A DNA stretch of 64,000 bases. It comes from an uncultured SAR116 cluster alpha proteobacterium. Its GTDB lineage: Bacteria; Pseudomonadota; Alphaproteobacteria; Puniceispirillales; Marisalimonadaceae. Below are positions 10,801 through 18,819 of the stretch, in pieces (the first letter of the stretch is position 1; each line of letters starts with the position of its first letter). The notes under the pieces were generated by a model. It saw only the letters and a program-made list of their open reading frames with translations, was not told where the DNA came from and did not search any database. Location: positions 215,899-279,898 of the forward strand of contig CACBDG010000001.1 of the NCBI GenBank assembly GCA_902537945.1. Reading direction: 5' to 3'. A program made the translations under genes and the position numbers.

Positions 10801-11014
10801 GTCAACTTTAACAAGTCTGTTTGGATTGATACCGCTTGTAGTTTTCCCAGGTTCTGGATCAGAATTGTATAGAGGTATAGGTATAGTAGTTTTTGGCGGT
10901 TTATCTACTTCTGCTGTTTTAACTTTGCTTATGGTTCCACCATTACTGGCATTAGCATTGAAATTTGAAAAAATAAATCCAATGTCTCAAGTGAAGCAAG
11001 AAGAAATTTTATAA
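7847..11014 (+). CDS. RND (HAE-1 type) multidrug efflux pump, inner-membrane subunit
   Basis: A 1055-residue protein of normal RND pump length with two repeats, each having a membrane helix, a large periplasmic loop and a six-helix block. Typical segments are IKQPIAIVAMVILIF and IPIQMTPDIDKPILQVRV, the porter-domain VTRVELAVSSLIGVENVESDS, TM4 MVVDASIVSQENI, and TM10 TGIVVNNSILMVEQ. AcrB's Asp-Asp pair in TM4 is Asp-Ala here, and the TM10 Lys is replaced by Asn, so the proton relay differs from AcrB; such variants are common in the wider HAE-1 family. Substrate unknown. It is cotranscribed with the adaptor upstream. A plus-frame ORF at 9534-9716 and several minus ones are shadows. Confidence 0.9.
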   Translation: MDNLIKFAIKQPIAIVAMVILIFAFGFISLQKIPIQMTPDIDKPILQVRVLWPGASPKDVEREVVTRVELAVSSLIGVENVESDSRFGSAKVTLTYSLGQDMDVALVKLLNKVSSIDGLPLDAKRPTVRTSNSEDSPISYLAMIKLPESKIKDLWRLGDFVEYEIIEKLSKIEGISEISSRGGQRKELKVSLDIQKLSKYSISIPTVLNALKASSAQVTVGEIIEGKRTYSVRAEAISYTPSSAKNIILRSEIGSDGIPVNIRLKDVAKIYMSYKKPTSFRRMNGQDAITFRVIREANSNVVKIIENLKAEVEKLNKGILAKNGLDLKIVYDETVYINAAIKLVQQNIIIGGILAVCMLMLFLRNFRPTFIIMLAIPISIIGTFVVISWLGLSVNVISLAGLAFVVGMVVDASIVSQENIFRLKQAGMSSTLASYNGSRQVWAPILGSALTTVVVFIPILLLNLPIGQLFRDIGIAISVSVLISVLISITLIPSVSARILSDSSKKQSKKFSIKYIDNFASKFASVILKYASWSTSSIKAGLVVVFGLIVTSIIIIISLLPPLDYLPDGNRNFVFARISVPPGYNKEATLEISKAMERAAKPLWEAEIDDPNDKPKIARFFFIAYSGGAFAGAAAENPQRVREILPVLTKPIRTQPGARAFAQQASLFGRSVGGSRVIKLEITGPSLDLIQPIAQKILINIKSEFPQKNGHQVRAVPQMGTGSPQVIIRPITERLADVGISARELAQTLDVYNDGIRVIEIPFEGRLIELVLTSNKAETNKIDDLKNLPLILQTGELVRLSQVADINLIGAPEQIKRLFGKRVITLQLRPHESVSLENAVLKLQTLVIKPLVKEIPNNISINLSGAASELERTWMSMKNNVMIAFVVIFLLLTVLMKSFILPFVIVITVPIAGAGGVLGLVILNQFSAQSMDMLTMLGFIILTGIVVNNSILMVEQTLWHLRHETKKISDAITEATRNRIRPIFMSTLTSLFGLIPLVVFPGSGSELYRGIGIVVFGGLSTSAVLTLLMVPPLLALALKFEKINPMSQVKQEEIL

Positions 11015-11121
11015 TTTAAATAAAATTTTCAAATCTTTGTTTTTTATTTAGTGACAAAAGACTTAATAAAAAGCTATATAAGCATCATTTTATAATATCG
11101 TTTAAAAATTGAAGATAAAAA

Positions 11122-12966
11122 ATGAAAAAAAATAATTCTGCTGAAGAAAAAATAAAATTAATTAGAAATATAGCAATAGTTGCACACGTGGATCATGGCA
11201 AAACAACTTTGGTTGATACTCTATTGCAACAATCAGGTACGTTTGCTGCGCATACAGAATTAGTTGAAAGAGTAATGGACTCAAATGATTTAGAAAAAGA
11301 ACGTGGTATTACTATTTTATCCAAAAACACAGGATTAAGATGGAAAGATTGGAGGATTAATATTGTAGATACCCCAGGACATGCAGACTTTGGAGGAGAG
11401 GTCGAAAGAGTGCTCTCAATGGTAGACTCCGTGTTATTATTAGTCGACGCTGTAGAGGGTCCTATGCCACAAACGAGTTTTGTAACTAAAAAGGCCCTCG
11501 AAGCAGGTCTTTGTCCTATAGTGGTAATAAATAAAATTGATAGAGACGGTGCTAGACCAGATTGGGTATTAAATCAAACATTTGATCTTTTTGATAAATT
11601 AGGCGCAGATGAAAATCAACTTGATTTTCCTATTGTTTACACTTCTGCAATTCAAGGTTGGGCAACTAATGATTTGATAGATAAAAAAAATAATATGGAT
11701 GTAATTTTTGATACAATTATAAATAACGTCCCTTACCCCAACGTAGATCCAAATGGAAATCTTCAAATACAAATATCTGCTTTGAGTTACTCTAATTATG
11801 TTGGTTTGATTGGAACTGGAAGAATTAGAAGAGGACAAATAAAAAAAGGTCAAAATGTTTCTGTTGGAGATGAAAATGGTAATATGCGCCAGGGAAAAAT
11901 TTTACAAATAATGAATTTTCATGGCTTAGAACAGAAAGAAGTTGATGAAGCTAATGCAGGAGACATAGTAGCAATAAGTGGCCTTGGTGACTTAAAAATT
12001 TCAGATACTATTTGTGAGATTGGAAAATTTGAAGCATTGGAAAAACTTTCAGTTGATGAGCCTACAATTAGTATGATGATACAAGTAAATGATAGTCCAT
12101 TTGCTGGCCAAGAAGGAAAATTAGTTACAAGTAGATCAATTCGTGAACGATTGCATCAAGAATTAAAAACCAATGTTGCTCTTAGAGTTGAAGACACAGA
12201 CAATCCAGATAAATTTAGAATTTCTGGTCGTGGTGAACTCCATTTATCAATTCTCATTGAAAATATGCGAAGAGAAGGTTTTGAATTGGGTGTTTCTTCT
12301 CCAGAGGTTATTACAAAAATTATAGACAACTTAAAAAGTGAACCATTTGAAAACTTAACCATCGACATAGAAGAAATTCATCAGGGCAAAATAATGGAAA
12401 AATTGGGTGAAAGAAAAGCCCAATTAATGGATATGGTACCTGACAGCAATGGAAGAGTGCGCATGGATTATAGCATTGCTAGTAGAGGCTTAATAGGTTT
12501 TAGAACAGAATTTTTGACGTTTACCTCAGGTTCAGGTCTTATGTATCATACTTTTGACAAGTATAGACCTATTATAGAAGGGTTAAAGACTGGAAGAAGA
12601 AATGGAGCTTTAATTTCAATTGGTCAAGGAAAAGCTCTTCCATATGCTTTATTTAATCTTCAAGAAAGAGGTAAAATGATAATAAAAAATGGTGTTGAAG
12701 TTTATGAGGGGATGATAATTGGTATACATAGCAGAAATAATGATCTTGTTGTAAATCCTCTCAAAGGTAAACAACTTACAAATGTTAGGGCTTCAGGTAG
12801 TGATGATGCTGTTTTATTAACAACTCCTATAAATGTTACCTTAGAATTTGCATTGCAATTTATTAACGAAGATGAGCTTATTGAAGTAACCCCAAGTAGT
12901 CTTAGGATTAGAAAGAAATTTTTAAAAGAACACGAGAGAAAAAAGGCTGCAAGGACTGCATCTTAG
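11122..12966 (+). CDS. typA: Ribosome-associated GTPase TypA/BipA
   Basis: A 614-residue translational GTPase. G1 is AHVDHGKTTL, G2 lies in EKERGITI, G3 is DTPGHADFG and G4 is NKIDRDGARP; then come EF-G-like domains II, III and V and the family-specific C-terminal domain ending RIRKKFLKEHERKK. TypA/BipA binds the ribosome and supports 50S assembly and growth at low temperature or under stress. It stands alone on the plus strand, with its last 4 bases overlapping the end of the convergent mocA-like gene. No terminator hairpin was seen at this junction. Confidence 0.96.
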   Translation: MKKNNSAEEKIKLIRNIAIVAHVDHGKTTLVDTLLQQSGTFAAHTELVERVMDSNDLEKERGITILSKNTGLRWKDWRINIVDTPGHADFGGEVERVLSMVDSVLLLVDAVEGPMPQTSFVTKKALEAGLCPIVVINKIDRDGARPDWVLNQTFDLFDKLGADENQLDFPIVYTSAIQGWATNDLIDKKNNMDVIFDTIINNVPYPNVDPNGNLQIQISALSYSNYVGLIGTGRIRRGQIKKGQNVSVGDENGNMRQGKILQIMNFHGLEQKEVDEANAGDIVAISGLGDLKISDTICEIGKFEALEKLSVDEPTISMMIQVNDSPFAGQEGKLVTSRSIRERLHQELKTNVALRVEDTDNPDKFRISGRGELHLSILIENMRREGFELGVSSPEVITKIIDNLKSEPFENLTIDIEEIHQGKIMEKLGERKAQLMDMVPDSNGRVRMDYSIASRGLIGFRTEFLTFTSGSGLMYHTFDKYRPIIEGLKTGRRNGALISIGQGKALPYALFNLQERGKMIIKNGVEVYEGMIIGIHSRNNDLVVNPLKGKQLTNVRASGSDDAVLLTTPINVTLEFALQFINEDELIEVTPSSLRIRKKFLKEHERKKAARTAS

Positions 12967-13577
12967 ATTAAAAGTTTGTTTTTGTTTACTAGCTCGTCTC
13001 TTGTGTCAATGTCAATAATTGTTCCAACACCAGTGTTAAAAGTAATTATATCTTTGTCTCTAATTAGTGACTTTGCACCAAAGTCATCTTTGAGGCTTTT
13101 TAAAGTGTTAAAATAAATTCTTGGAAGTATAACAGGATTACCAGTTCTTGAATTATGTTGAGGTATAATAACTTTTTCACAGTTGTATTCGAAAAACTTT
13201 TTTTGCAAATTAATTAGATCTATAGAAGTTATGTATGGCATATCTGCTGGTATAATCATTGCTCCTTTAATATCTGTTTCTAAATTTTTAATTGCTAATG
13301 AAATTGAAGTTCCAACACCTCTTTTATAGTTAACATTTTCTAAAATTTTAATTTTTTCATTATTAATTAAATTTTTAATTGTTTTTTGCTCATATCCTAC
13401 AACTATTATTAATTCTGAAGGGTCAAATATTTTTAATAATGTGTCTAAAATATTATTTATTATAGGTTTGCCATTTAAAATTACTGAAAGTTTATTTTTC
13501 TTTCCAAAACGGTTACTTCTACCAGCGGCTAGTAAAATTTTTTTAATTACTTGATTATCTTTTTTTTTATTTGTCAT
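12963..13577 (-). CDS. MobA/MocA-like nucleotidyltransferase (molybdenum cofactor cytidylyltransferase)
   Basis: A 204-residue GT-A-fold nucleotidyltransferase. ILLAAGRSNRFGKKNK is the NTP-binding LAAGxSxRxG loop, the Lys that follows binds phosphates, and IIPADMPYIT holds the metal-binding Asp. In E. coli, MocA makes molybdopterin cytosine dinucleotide for xanthine-dehydrogenase-family enzymes. The partner XdhC gene lies immediately upstream and overlaps by 11 bases, which favours MocA rather than MobA or a sugar transferase. The client molybdenum hydroxylase is not in the window. It is convergent with typA with a 4-base overlap. Confidence 0.8.
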   Translation of the reverse strand: MTNKKKDNQVIKKILLAAGRSNRFGKKNKLSVILNGKPIINNILDTLLKIFDPSELIIVVGYEQKTIKNLINNEKIKILENVNYKRGVGTSISLAIKNLETDIKGAMIIPADMPYITSIDLINLQKKFFEYNCEKVIIPQHNSRTGNPVILPRIYFNTLKSLKDDFGAKSLIRDKDIITFNTGVGTIIDIDTRDELVNKNKLLI

Positions 13578-14520
13578 AATAAGATCGTCTATAATATATT
13601 ATCTCTGCTAATATTGATGTAGCAATCTCACAAGGTGTTTTTGCATTTATATTTAGGCCAACTGGGCCATGAATTTTGGCTAATTCATTTTGTTTGAAGC
13701 CTTTTTGAATTAATCTTTCACATCTTTTATGGTGTGTTTTTTTACTACCCAATGATCCTACGTATCCAAGATTCTTTTTTATACAATACATTAAGGCTAA
13801 GTCATCAATTTTAGGGTCATGAGTAAGAGTTACTAGATGTGAGGATTTGTCTAGATCAAAATTTAAGAGTGCTTCATCTGGCCACTCATTAATTATTTTA
13901 CAGTTTGGAAACCTATCTTTCGTTGCAAAATGTTCTCTGGGATCAATCAATATTATTTCATAATCGGCCACATTAGCTAATTTAACAAGTTCTTGGGCAA
14001 TATGTACAGCTCCAACAATAAATAATCTAGGTTTAGGGTCAATAATATGAATGAATTCATTCTTTGATTTATCAAAATAACTTATCTGTTTATCTATTGT
14101 GTTATCTATTTTCCTATTCCCAGTTGCACAATCAATTCTTAATTTAACAGTTTTTCTTTTTTCTATACTCTTTACTATTGAATAAACAATATTATCTTCC
14201 AGATCTAAAGGTTGGATAAGTACTTTTAGTTCACCACCACATGCTAATCCAACCTCCCAAGCCATATTATTTGAGATACCGTAATCTTTTATTATTGATT
14301 TACCGTTTTGAATAGAATTAATACCCTCAGAAATTACTGCTCCTTCAATGCAGCCACCAGAAACAGAACCTATTATCTCACCATTTTCATCAATTGCCAT
14401 TTGTCCACCTACAGGCCTTGGTGAGCTTCCCCATGTTGATATTACAGTAGCCAGGGCAATTCGTCTTTTTTGTTTCAACCAAATACTTGTAGGTGTAAGA
14501 ATGTCATCGACATTATTCAT
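13567..14520 (-). CDS. XdhC/CoxI-family molybdenum hydroxylase maturation protein
   Basis: A 317-residue protein with both XdhC domains. The N-terminal part contains ATVISTWGSSPRPVGGQMAI and GSVSGGCIEGAV, in which the Cys is the proposed sulfur/cofactor-handling residue. The C-terminal Rossmann domain contains LFIVGAVHIAQELVKLA, LATLTHDPKIDDLAL-like VTLTHDPKIDD, and GYVGSLGSKKTHHKR; HGPVGLNI closes the domain. Family members bind molybdopterin cofactor, support its sulfuration, and insert it into xanthine dehydrogenase or CO dehydrogenase-type enzymes. It forms a two-gene unit with the MocA-like gene. Because SoxC in this window uses the non-dinucleotide, sulfite-oxidase type of cofactor, it is not the expected client. 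Confidence 0.87.
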   Translation of the reverse strand: MNNVDDILTPTSIWLKQKRRIALATVISTWGSSPRPVGGQMAIDENGEIIGSVSGGCIEGAVISEGINSIQNGKSIIKDYGISNNMAWEVGLACGGELKVLIQPLDLEDNIVYSIVKSIEKRKTVKLRIDCATGNRKIDNTIDKQISYFDKSKNEFIHIIDPKPRLFIVGAVHIAQELVKLANVADYEIILIDPREHFATKDRFPNCKIINEWPDEALLNFDLDKSSHLVTLTHDPKIDDLALMYCIKKNLGYVGSLGSKKTHHKRCERLIQKGFKQNELAKIHGPVGLNINAKTPCEIATSILAEIIYYRRSYYDK

Positions 14521-14626
14521 TTTATAACCCCATAAAATATAATTTTTATAAAAAAATTATTTATGATATATACACATATTATATTAATATTAATAAGTTA
14601 ATCTTTATTTTAAAAGGGATTTTGTT

Positions 14627-15211
14627 ATGAATGACATCAAAATATCAAGAGTAAGTTGGTTAGAGAGTTTTGTCTTAAAAACGAAAACTAAAGAAAATTT
14701 TTCCCAACTCACGACTTTTGTAACTATTGTTATTTGTAGTTTTTTATTAATATTATCTGCAAAAATTAAAGTAGACTTGTACCCGGTTCCAATGACTTTG
14801 CAACCTTTAGCTGTTCTTATGATATCAATGTTATGTGGTAGAAATATATCTGTTGCTGCAGTGAGTTTATATTTATTTCAAGGGATGATTGGTATCCCAG
14901 TATTTGCTTATGGTGGAGGATTGCCATATTTACTGGGACCAACAGGTGGCTTTTTGTTTGGCTTTTTATTTTCTTCAATCATAATAGGAGAATTTGCAGA
15001 TAGAGGATGGGGAAAAACTTTACATAAATCTATCTTTGCAATGTTAATTGGAATGTTAGTAATTTATTGTTGCGGTATACTTCAATTAAGCATTCTAAAA
15101 GGTTTTGATTTTGCCATTATAAATGGTTTACAACCTTTCATAATTGGTGACTTCTACAAGCTTATTTTAGCTGCTCTTCTATTACCACAAATTTGGAAAT
15201 TTGCTAAATAA
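14627..15211 (+). CDS. bioY: BioY family biotin transporter substrate-binding subunit
   Basis: A 194-residue membrane protein with about six helices. The BioY signature is present: VDLYPVPMTLQPLAVLMISMLCG, then GMIGIPVFAYGGGLPYLLGPTGGFLFGF, and the C-terminal PFIIGDFYKLILAALLLP. BioY is the S-component of ECF-type biotin importers and can work alone or with shared BioM/BioN energising units, which are not encoded here. The ribosome site is AAAAGGG. It is divergent from xdhC; the shared spacer has an AT palindrome but no convincing BioR box. Presence suggests biotin scavenging, common in streamlined marine bacteria (inference). Confidence 0.92.
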   Translation: MNDIKISRVSWLESFVLKTKTKENFSQLTTFVTIVICSFLLILSAKIKVDLYPVPMTLQPLAVLMISMLCGRNISVAAVSLYLFQGMIGIPVFAYGGGLPYLLGPTGGFLFGFLFSSIIIGEFADRGWGKTLHKSIFAMLIGMLVIYCCGILQLSILKGFDFAIINGLQPFIIGDFYKLILAALLLPQIWKFAK

Positions 15212-15265
15212 GTTAAGTAAAGTAATTCAAAATTAAATTTTTAATAAAATACTAAAGCAATTTAT

Positions 15266-15541
15266 TTAAGCATCATTTAACGCACTATTTTGAGCATCCA
15301 GAGATGTAAGTCCTGCGTAGTTATTATCAAGTGCATCTTCAAAAGCTAGCATCTCAATTTTTTCGATTGCTTCAATTTCATTAATAAAAAAATCCTCAGG
15401 AGTAATATCTGATGGGTGTTCAATTTTTATTGCAATTATAGCTGCTATTGTTGATGAAACTCTCTTTATTTTCTTATCTTTATAATTTTCAAAAAAAATT
15501 ACCTTACACGGTGTTTTATCAGCACCAGGTTTCTGCTTCAT
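15266..15541 (-). CDS. Small hypothetical protein, 91 residues
   Basis: No family is recognised. The sequence begins MKQKPGADKTPCKVIFFENY, has one Cys, and an acidic C-terminal half (EDFFINEIEAIEKIEMLAFEDAL). No signal peptide or membrane segment is evident; a short hydrophobic stretch, SSTIAAIIAIKI, could be a buried strand or helix. It lies 33 bases downstream of the secreted repeat protein on the same strand, so the two are probably cotranscribed. Codon use looks like its neighbours. It may be a real gene because of start spacing and strand, but without homologues this stays uncertain. Confidence 0.55.
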   Translation of the reverse strand: MKQKPGADKTPCKVIFFENYKDKKIKRVSSTIAAIIAIKIEHPSDITPEDFFINEIEAIEKIEMLAFEDALDNNYAGLTSLDAQNSALNDA

Positions 15542-15574
15542 GAAATATACTCCATAAAATATATATTTTTTTTA

Positions 15575-16744
15575 CTATTGGCCAACTCTTCTAATAACGA
15601 TTCTACCTGATGGCTTGTTATTTACGTTTTCAACTGTTCTAGTAGCTTGACTATATAAATTTGTTTCTATACCAAAATTATCAACAACTGCTACTCTAGC
15701 TCTTACTTGAGAACCTACCAATGTTTGAGTCAAAGGAAGAATAGGTCCACTAAGGCTGTTCAAACCAATCCAATTTCTACCATCTTTTGATGTTTCCCAG
15801 CTAATAGATATTGAGGCAATTCCATCTTCATCTGAGAGAGAACCAGATAGAGCTCTGAGAGTTACACCTTCTTTTGGTTCACCAATAATACTGACTTCTC
15901 CCTGCACAGGATCATCTAAGTTATCAATTGTTTCTGAGGGGCTCGTATAAAGAACTTCTCTTGTACCATGTGAATCAATATATGAAACAACTGCTCTGTA
16001 CGAATATCCTACTTGACTTTGTGTTAGTCTTAACACTTCATTTTGGCCAGCTGGATATGCTTCCCAAGAAGATTTTGAAGATGACCTTTGCCATGTAATA
16101 TCAAAACCACCAATTCCATCCTCATCTGCTATACTTGAGGTATCTACTACTAAGGCACTATCTTCGACAGCAGAACCAATTAGCCTTGCTGATCCAGTAG
16201 GTTTATCATTAACATTTCTTACAGGAGTAGATGGCGGACTAGTAAGTGGTTCTAGATTGCCTTGACCATCAACGTAAGAAATCGAAACACGTAATCTGCT
16301 TCCAACATGGATTTCTCTTGGGGTGAATGATTGATTGGTTGCACCACTAATATTCGTCCATTTTTTATTATCATTTGAAATTTGCCATTGTACACTTACT
16401 GAACCCATTCCATCTGAGTCAGTTACTGATGAAAGATCTATAATCAAGGGAACGTCTTCAATAGCGGCAAATCCAGCTGTTTCTACATTTTCACTTTTTT
16501 CTAAATTTTTGGAAGAATCAGATTTATTAATTTCATTTTTCTTATTGGGGGAAGATAATTTTTTTTGTTTATCAACGTAAAGCTTACTGTGATCATGCTG
16601 TTTGATGTTACTTTTAAACTTTTTAACTTTACTATCCTTTACTGAGGGATCTCCACCTGCTAAAACATCTTTGGAATCAAGCGTTGCAATACCAACTACC
16701 ACACACAATGTTAATAGTAAGAGATTGTCTTTTATTAAACGCAT
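15575..16744 (-). CDS. Exported protein with three tandem Ig/cadherin-like beta repeats
   Basis: A 389-residue protein. An N-terminal signal (LLLLTLCVVVGIATLDSKDVLAG) precedes a lysine-rich linker of about 60 residues and three repeats of roughly 90-95 residues. Each repeat has the same frame: SVTDSDGMGSVSVQWQISN in repeat one, SIADEDGIGGFDITWQRSS in two, SLSDEDGIASISISWETSK in three, each followed by a VGSxxRxxVSYxDxxG strand. Links are VRNVNDKPTG, IDNLDDPVQG and VENVNNKPSG. Such D-x-D-G repeats build large calcium-binding surface adhesins in marine alphaproteobacteria; this is a short, free-standing version with no RTX tail, sortase signal or anchor. Probably periplasmic or cell surface. 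Partner and ligand unknown. A 91-residue orphan follows on the same strand. Confidence 0.75.
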   Translation of the reverse strand: MRLIKDNLLLLTLCVVVGIATLDSKDVLAGGDPSVKDSKVKKFKSNIKQHDHSKLYVDKQKKLSSPNKKNEINKSDSSKNLEKSENVETAGFAAIEDVPLIIDLSSVTDSDGMGSVSVQWQISNDNKKWTNISGATNQSFTPREIHVGSRLRVSISYVDGQGNLEPLTSPPSTPVRNVNDKPTGSARLIGSAVEDSALVVDTSSIADEDGIGGFDITWQRSSSKSSWEAYPAGQNEVLRLTQSQVGYSYRAVVSYIDSHGTREVLYTSPSETIDNLDDPVQGEVSIIGEPKEGVTLRALSGSLSDEDGIASISISWETSKDGRNWIGLNSLSGPILPLTQTLVGSQVRARVAVVDNFGIETNLYSQATRTVENVNNKPSGRIVIRRVGQ

Positions 16745-16884
16745 TTAAGCCTCCACTAACTTAATTACTAGCACTCAATATATATCACACAACTAAAAAA
16801 GAAACAGTTTTTTTAACACTTACACTTCATTTAATAAGATAAATTAAAAAACTAATAAAAAAACAACTTTTTTAAATTAAAATT

Positions 16885-17184
16885 TTATTTAATTTTTAAC
16901 AATATTTCTCTAAGTAAATTTTCTTGGTTAGATATTGTAGATTTTAATAATTTTAATTCATTTTTAATCTCATTTAAGGCATCATTATTATAAATCTCAT
17001 CTTCTTTTGGTACAATTTTTGTTAATGTAAGAGTATTATTCAAATTACTTTTAAAATCGACTGGATCCTTGTCTGCAGAAATTTCTAAATTATTATTTGA
17101 TACTAAAACATTTTTTATTTCCTCAATTTCGGATTTAATTGAATTTAGTTTTTTCTCTCTTATTTTGCTCAATTTTATTCCCAA
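16885..17184 (-). CDS. Small hypothetical protein with coiled-coil ends, 99 residues
   Basis: No family is recognised. The N-terminal 25 residues (SKIREKKLNSIKSEIEEIK) and the C-terminal 30 (LNEIKNELKLLKSTISNQE) have heptad-like Leu/Ile spacing typical of coiled coils; the middle is polar and Asn/Asp-rich. No signal peptide or cysteine is present. It is separated by 140 bases from the repeat protein downstream on the same strand, and is divergent from psd. Function unknown; it may be a scaffold or a spurious ORF in AT-rich sequence, though the organised heptads favour a real protein. Confidence 0.45.
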   Translation of the reverse strand: MGIKLSKIREKKLNSIKSEIEEIKNVLVSNNNLEISADKDPVDFKSNLNNTLTLTKIVPKEDEIYNNDALNEIKNELKLLKSTISNQENLLREILLKIK

Positions 17185-17252
17185 TTCTTATTTCATTAAA
17201 TTTATTCTATAAAGAAATATATTCTTATATTATAACATTTTTTTGAATTCAT

Positions 17253-17260
17253 GCTATAAT
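17253..17260 (+). promoter_or_regulatory. Candidate extended -10 promoter for psd-pssA
   Basis: GCTATAAT preceded by T, giving the extended -10 form TGCTATAAT at 17252-17260, lies 43 bases before the psd ATG. No good -35 box is seen at 17-base spacing, which an extended -10 can tolerate. Inferred from sequence only. Confidence 0.4.
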
Positions 17261-17302
17261 ATATTAATTTTAATTATTTCATATTAAATCTACAGGAAAA
17301 AA

Positions 17303-18028
17303 ATGAACATTCTTGATTCTATCAAATCGTCTATTTTAACTCCAATACACCCGGCTGGTATACCTTTTATCGCAATTTTTTTCATTTTGACTATCATCAT
17401 AGGTTGGATTTGGAGCCCTTTATATTTTGTTGGTATTACGTTGACACTATGGTGTGTATATTTCTTTAGGAATCCTAGAAGAATTACTCCAATTTTGTCT
17501 GGTTCAAACAAAAATAATCTTATAATTTCACCTGCAGATGGAAAAGTAATAGAAATTTCAAATATAATCCCATCTGAAGAAATAGGTTTGCCTAAGGGAA
17601 GTTGGACAAGAGTATGTGTTTTTATGAATGTATTTGATGTTCACGTAAATCGATCACCCATGACAGGACAAATTTCATATAAAAAATATTTTCCAGGTTC
17701 TTTTTTAAACGCAAGCTTAGATAAAGCATCAGATGAAAACGAGAGGCTTATCCTTAATATGGATACTGAAAATGGAAAAAGAATAGCTTTTGTTCAAATT
17801 GCAGGCTTAGTTGCTAGAAGAATTATTTGTGATGTTGATATTGGGAATTCACTAAAAGCTGGGGAAATATTTGGTCTAATTAGATTTGGAAGTAGAGTTG
17901 ATATTTATTTTCCATCTGAGGTCTCTATTATGGTTTTGAAAGGACAAAAAATGATAGCTGGCGAAACAATAATTGGTGATTTTAGTAAAAATGCAAAGTC
18001 TGTAAAGGAAAATTCAGATGAAAAATAA
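17303..18028 (+). CDS. psd: Phosphatidylserine decarboxylase proenzyme
   Basis: A 241-residue protein matching the short PSD class. It has two N-terminal membrane helices (HPAGIPFIAIFFIL, WSPLYFVGITLTLWCVYFF), then FRNPRR, SPADGKVIEI, and MNVFDVHVNRSP, which carries the catalytic His. The self-cleavage site is in LIRFGSRVDIYFP: cleavage before the Ser of GS gives the pyruvoyl cofactor. It decarboxylates phosphatidylserine to phosphatidylethanolamine at the inner membrane. Its last 11 bases overlap pssA, which makes its substrate, so both steps are translated together. The start ATG follows AGGAAAAAA. Confidence 0.95.
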   Translation: MNILDSIKSSILTPIHPAGIPFIAIFFILTIIIGWIWSPLYFVGITLTLWCVYFFRNPRRITPILSGSNKNNLIISPADGKVIEISNIIPSEEIGLPKGSWTRVCVFMNVFDVHVNRSPMTGQISYKKYFPGSFLNASLDKASDENERLILNMDTENGKRIAFVQIAGLVARRIICDVDIGNSLKAGEIFGLIRFGSRVDIYFPSEVSIMVLKGQKMIAGETIIGDFSKNAKSVKENSDEK

Positions 18029-18809
18029 AGGCATTAAACTTGCCAAAAAAGCATTTCAATCAAGACCCAGACGTTTTTCAGTTATTTGGATGCTTCCAAA
18101 TTTTCTTACAGTATGTGCTTTAATTTTTGGATTGCAAGCTATGTATCAGGCAATTTTCAATAATTGGGATAATGTTATTATAATGATAATTATTGCGTCT
18201 GTTTTTGATATGTTGGATGGGAGAGTTGCAAGGTTATTAAAATCTACAAGTGAATTTGGTATGCACCTTGACTCTCTCTCTGATTTTGTTGTTTTTGGAG
18301 CTGTTCCAGCATTTTCAATATATTTATGGATGGAAAAGCCACAGGGGAATTTTTTTTGGATTATAATCGTTTTATATGTAATCTGTTCTGCACTTAGATT
18401 GGCAAGGTTTAACTCTGAACTATCTGATAGACCAAATTATGCTAAAAATTATTTTACTGGAGTTCCTACGCCTGCTGCAGCTTTTTTAATGTTGTTTCCT
18501 ATTGCTATAAATGATTTTTTAATTTTTCACGATTTAAAATCATTTGATATAATTGGGTTTTGGATTGGGTTTATTTCGATTGCAATGGTTAGTAATTTAC
18601 CCACTTTTTCTGGGAAAGTTTTTCAAATTCCAAAATCTTTTGTTATACCTTTATTGATAATTTTAGCCATTTTGAGCAACGCAATAATTAGTAATCCAAT
18701 AAAAGGTTTTATTATCTTAGTATTATCATATTTGGTAAGTATTCCTTTTGCATCGATTTTTTATTTGCGTTTAAAGAAGAAAGCAGAGGCTTTGAATCAA
18801 AAAGCTTAA
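18018..18809 (+). CDS. pssA: CDP-diacylglycerol-serine O-phosphatidyltransferase
   Basis: A 263-residue polytopic membrane protein with the CDP-alcohol phosphotransferase motif DGRVARLLKSTSEFGMHLDSLSD, which fits D-G-x2-A-R-x8-G-x3-D-x3-D. The N-terminus is basic (KLAKKAFQSRPRRFSVIWMLPNFLT), as in type II PssA. It condenses CDP-diacylglycerol with serine to phosphatidylserine at the inner membrane. It overlaps psd by 11 bases and is convergent with the P1 peptidase 10 bases further on. Confidence 0.95.
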   Translation: MKNKGIKLAKKAFQSRPRRFSVIWMLPNFLTVCALIFGLQAMYQAIFNNWDNVIIMIIIASVFDMLDGRVARLLKSTSEFGMHLDSLSDFVVFGAVPAFSIYLWMEKPQGNFFWIIIVLYVICSALRLARFNSELSDRPNYAKNYFTGVPTPAAAFLMLFPIAINDFLIFHDLKSFDIIGFWIGFISIAMVSNLPTFSGKVFQIPKSFVIPLLIILAILSNAIISNPIKGFIILVLSYLVSIPFASIFYLRLKKKAEALNQKA

Positions 18810-18819
18810 AAAATTAATT

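Noticed and set aside
14539-14560. AT-only palindrome ATAATTTTT...AAAAATTAT between xdhC and bioY, and a nearby TTATTTATGA resembling a BioR box
   Set aside because: Such palindromes are expected by chance at this base composition, and the BioR-like site misses two of ten consensus bases.
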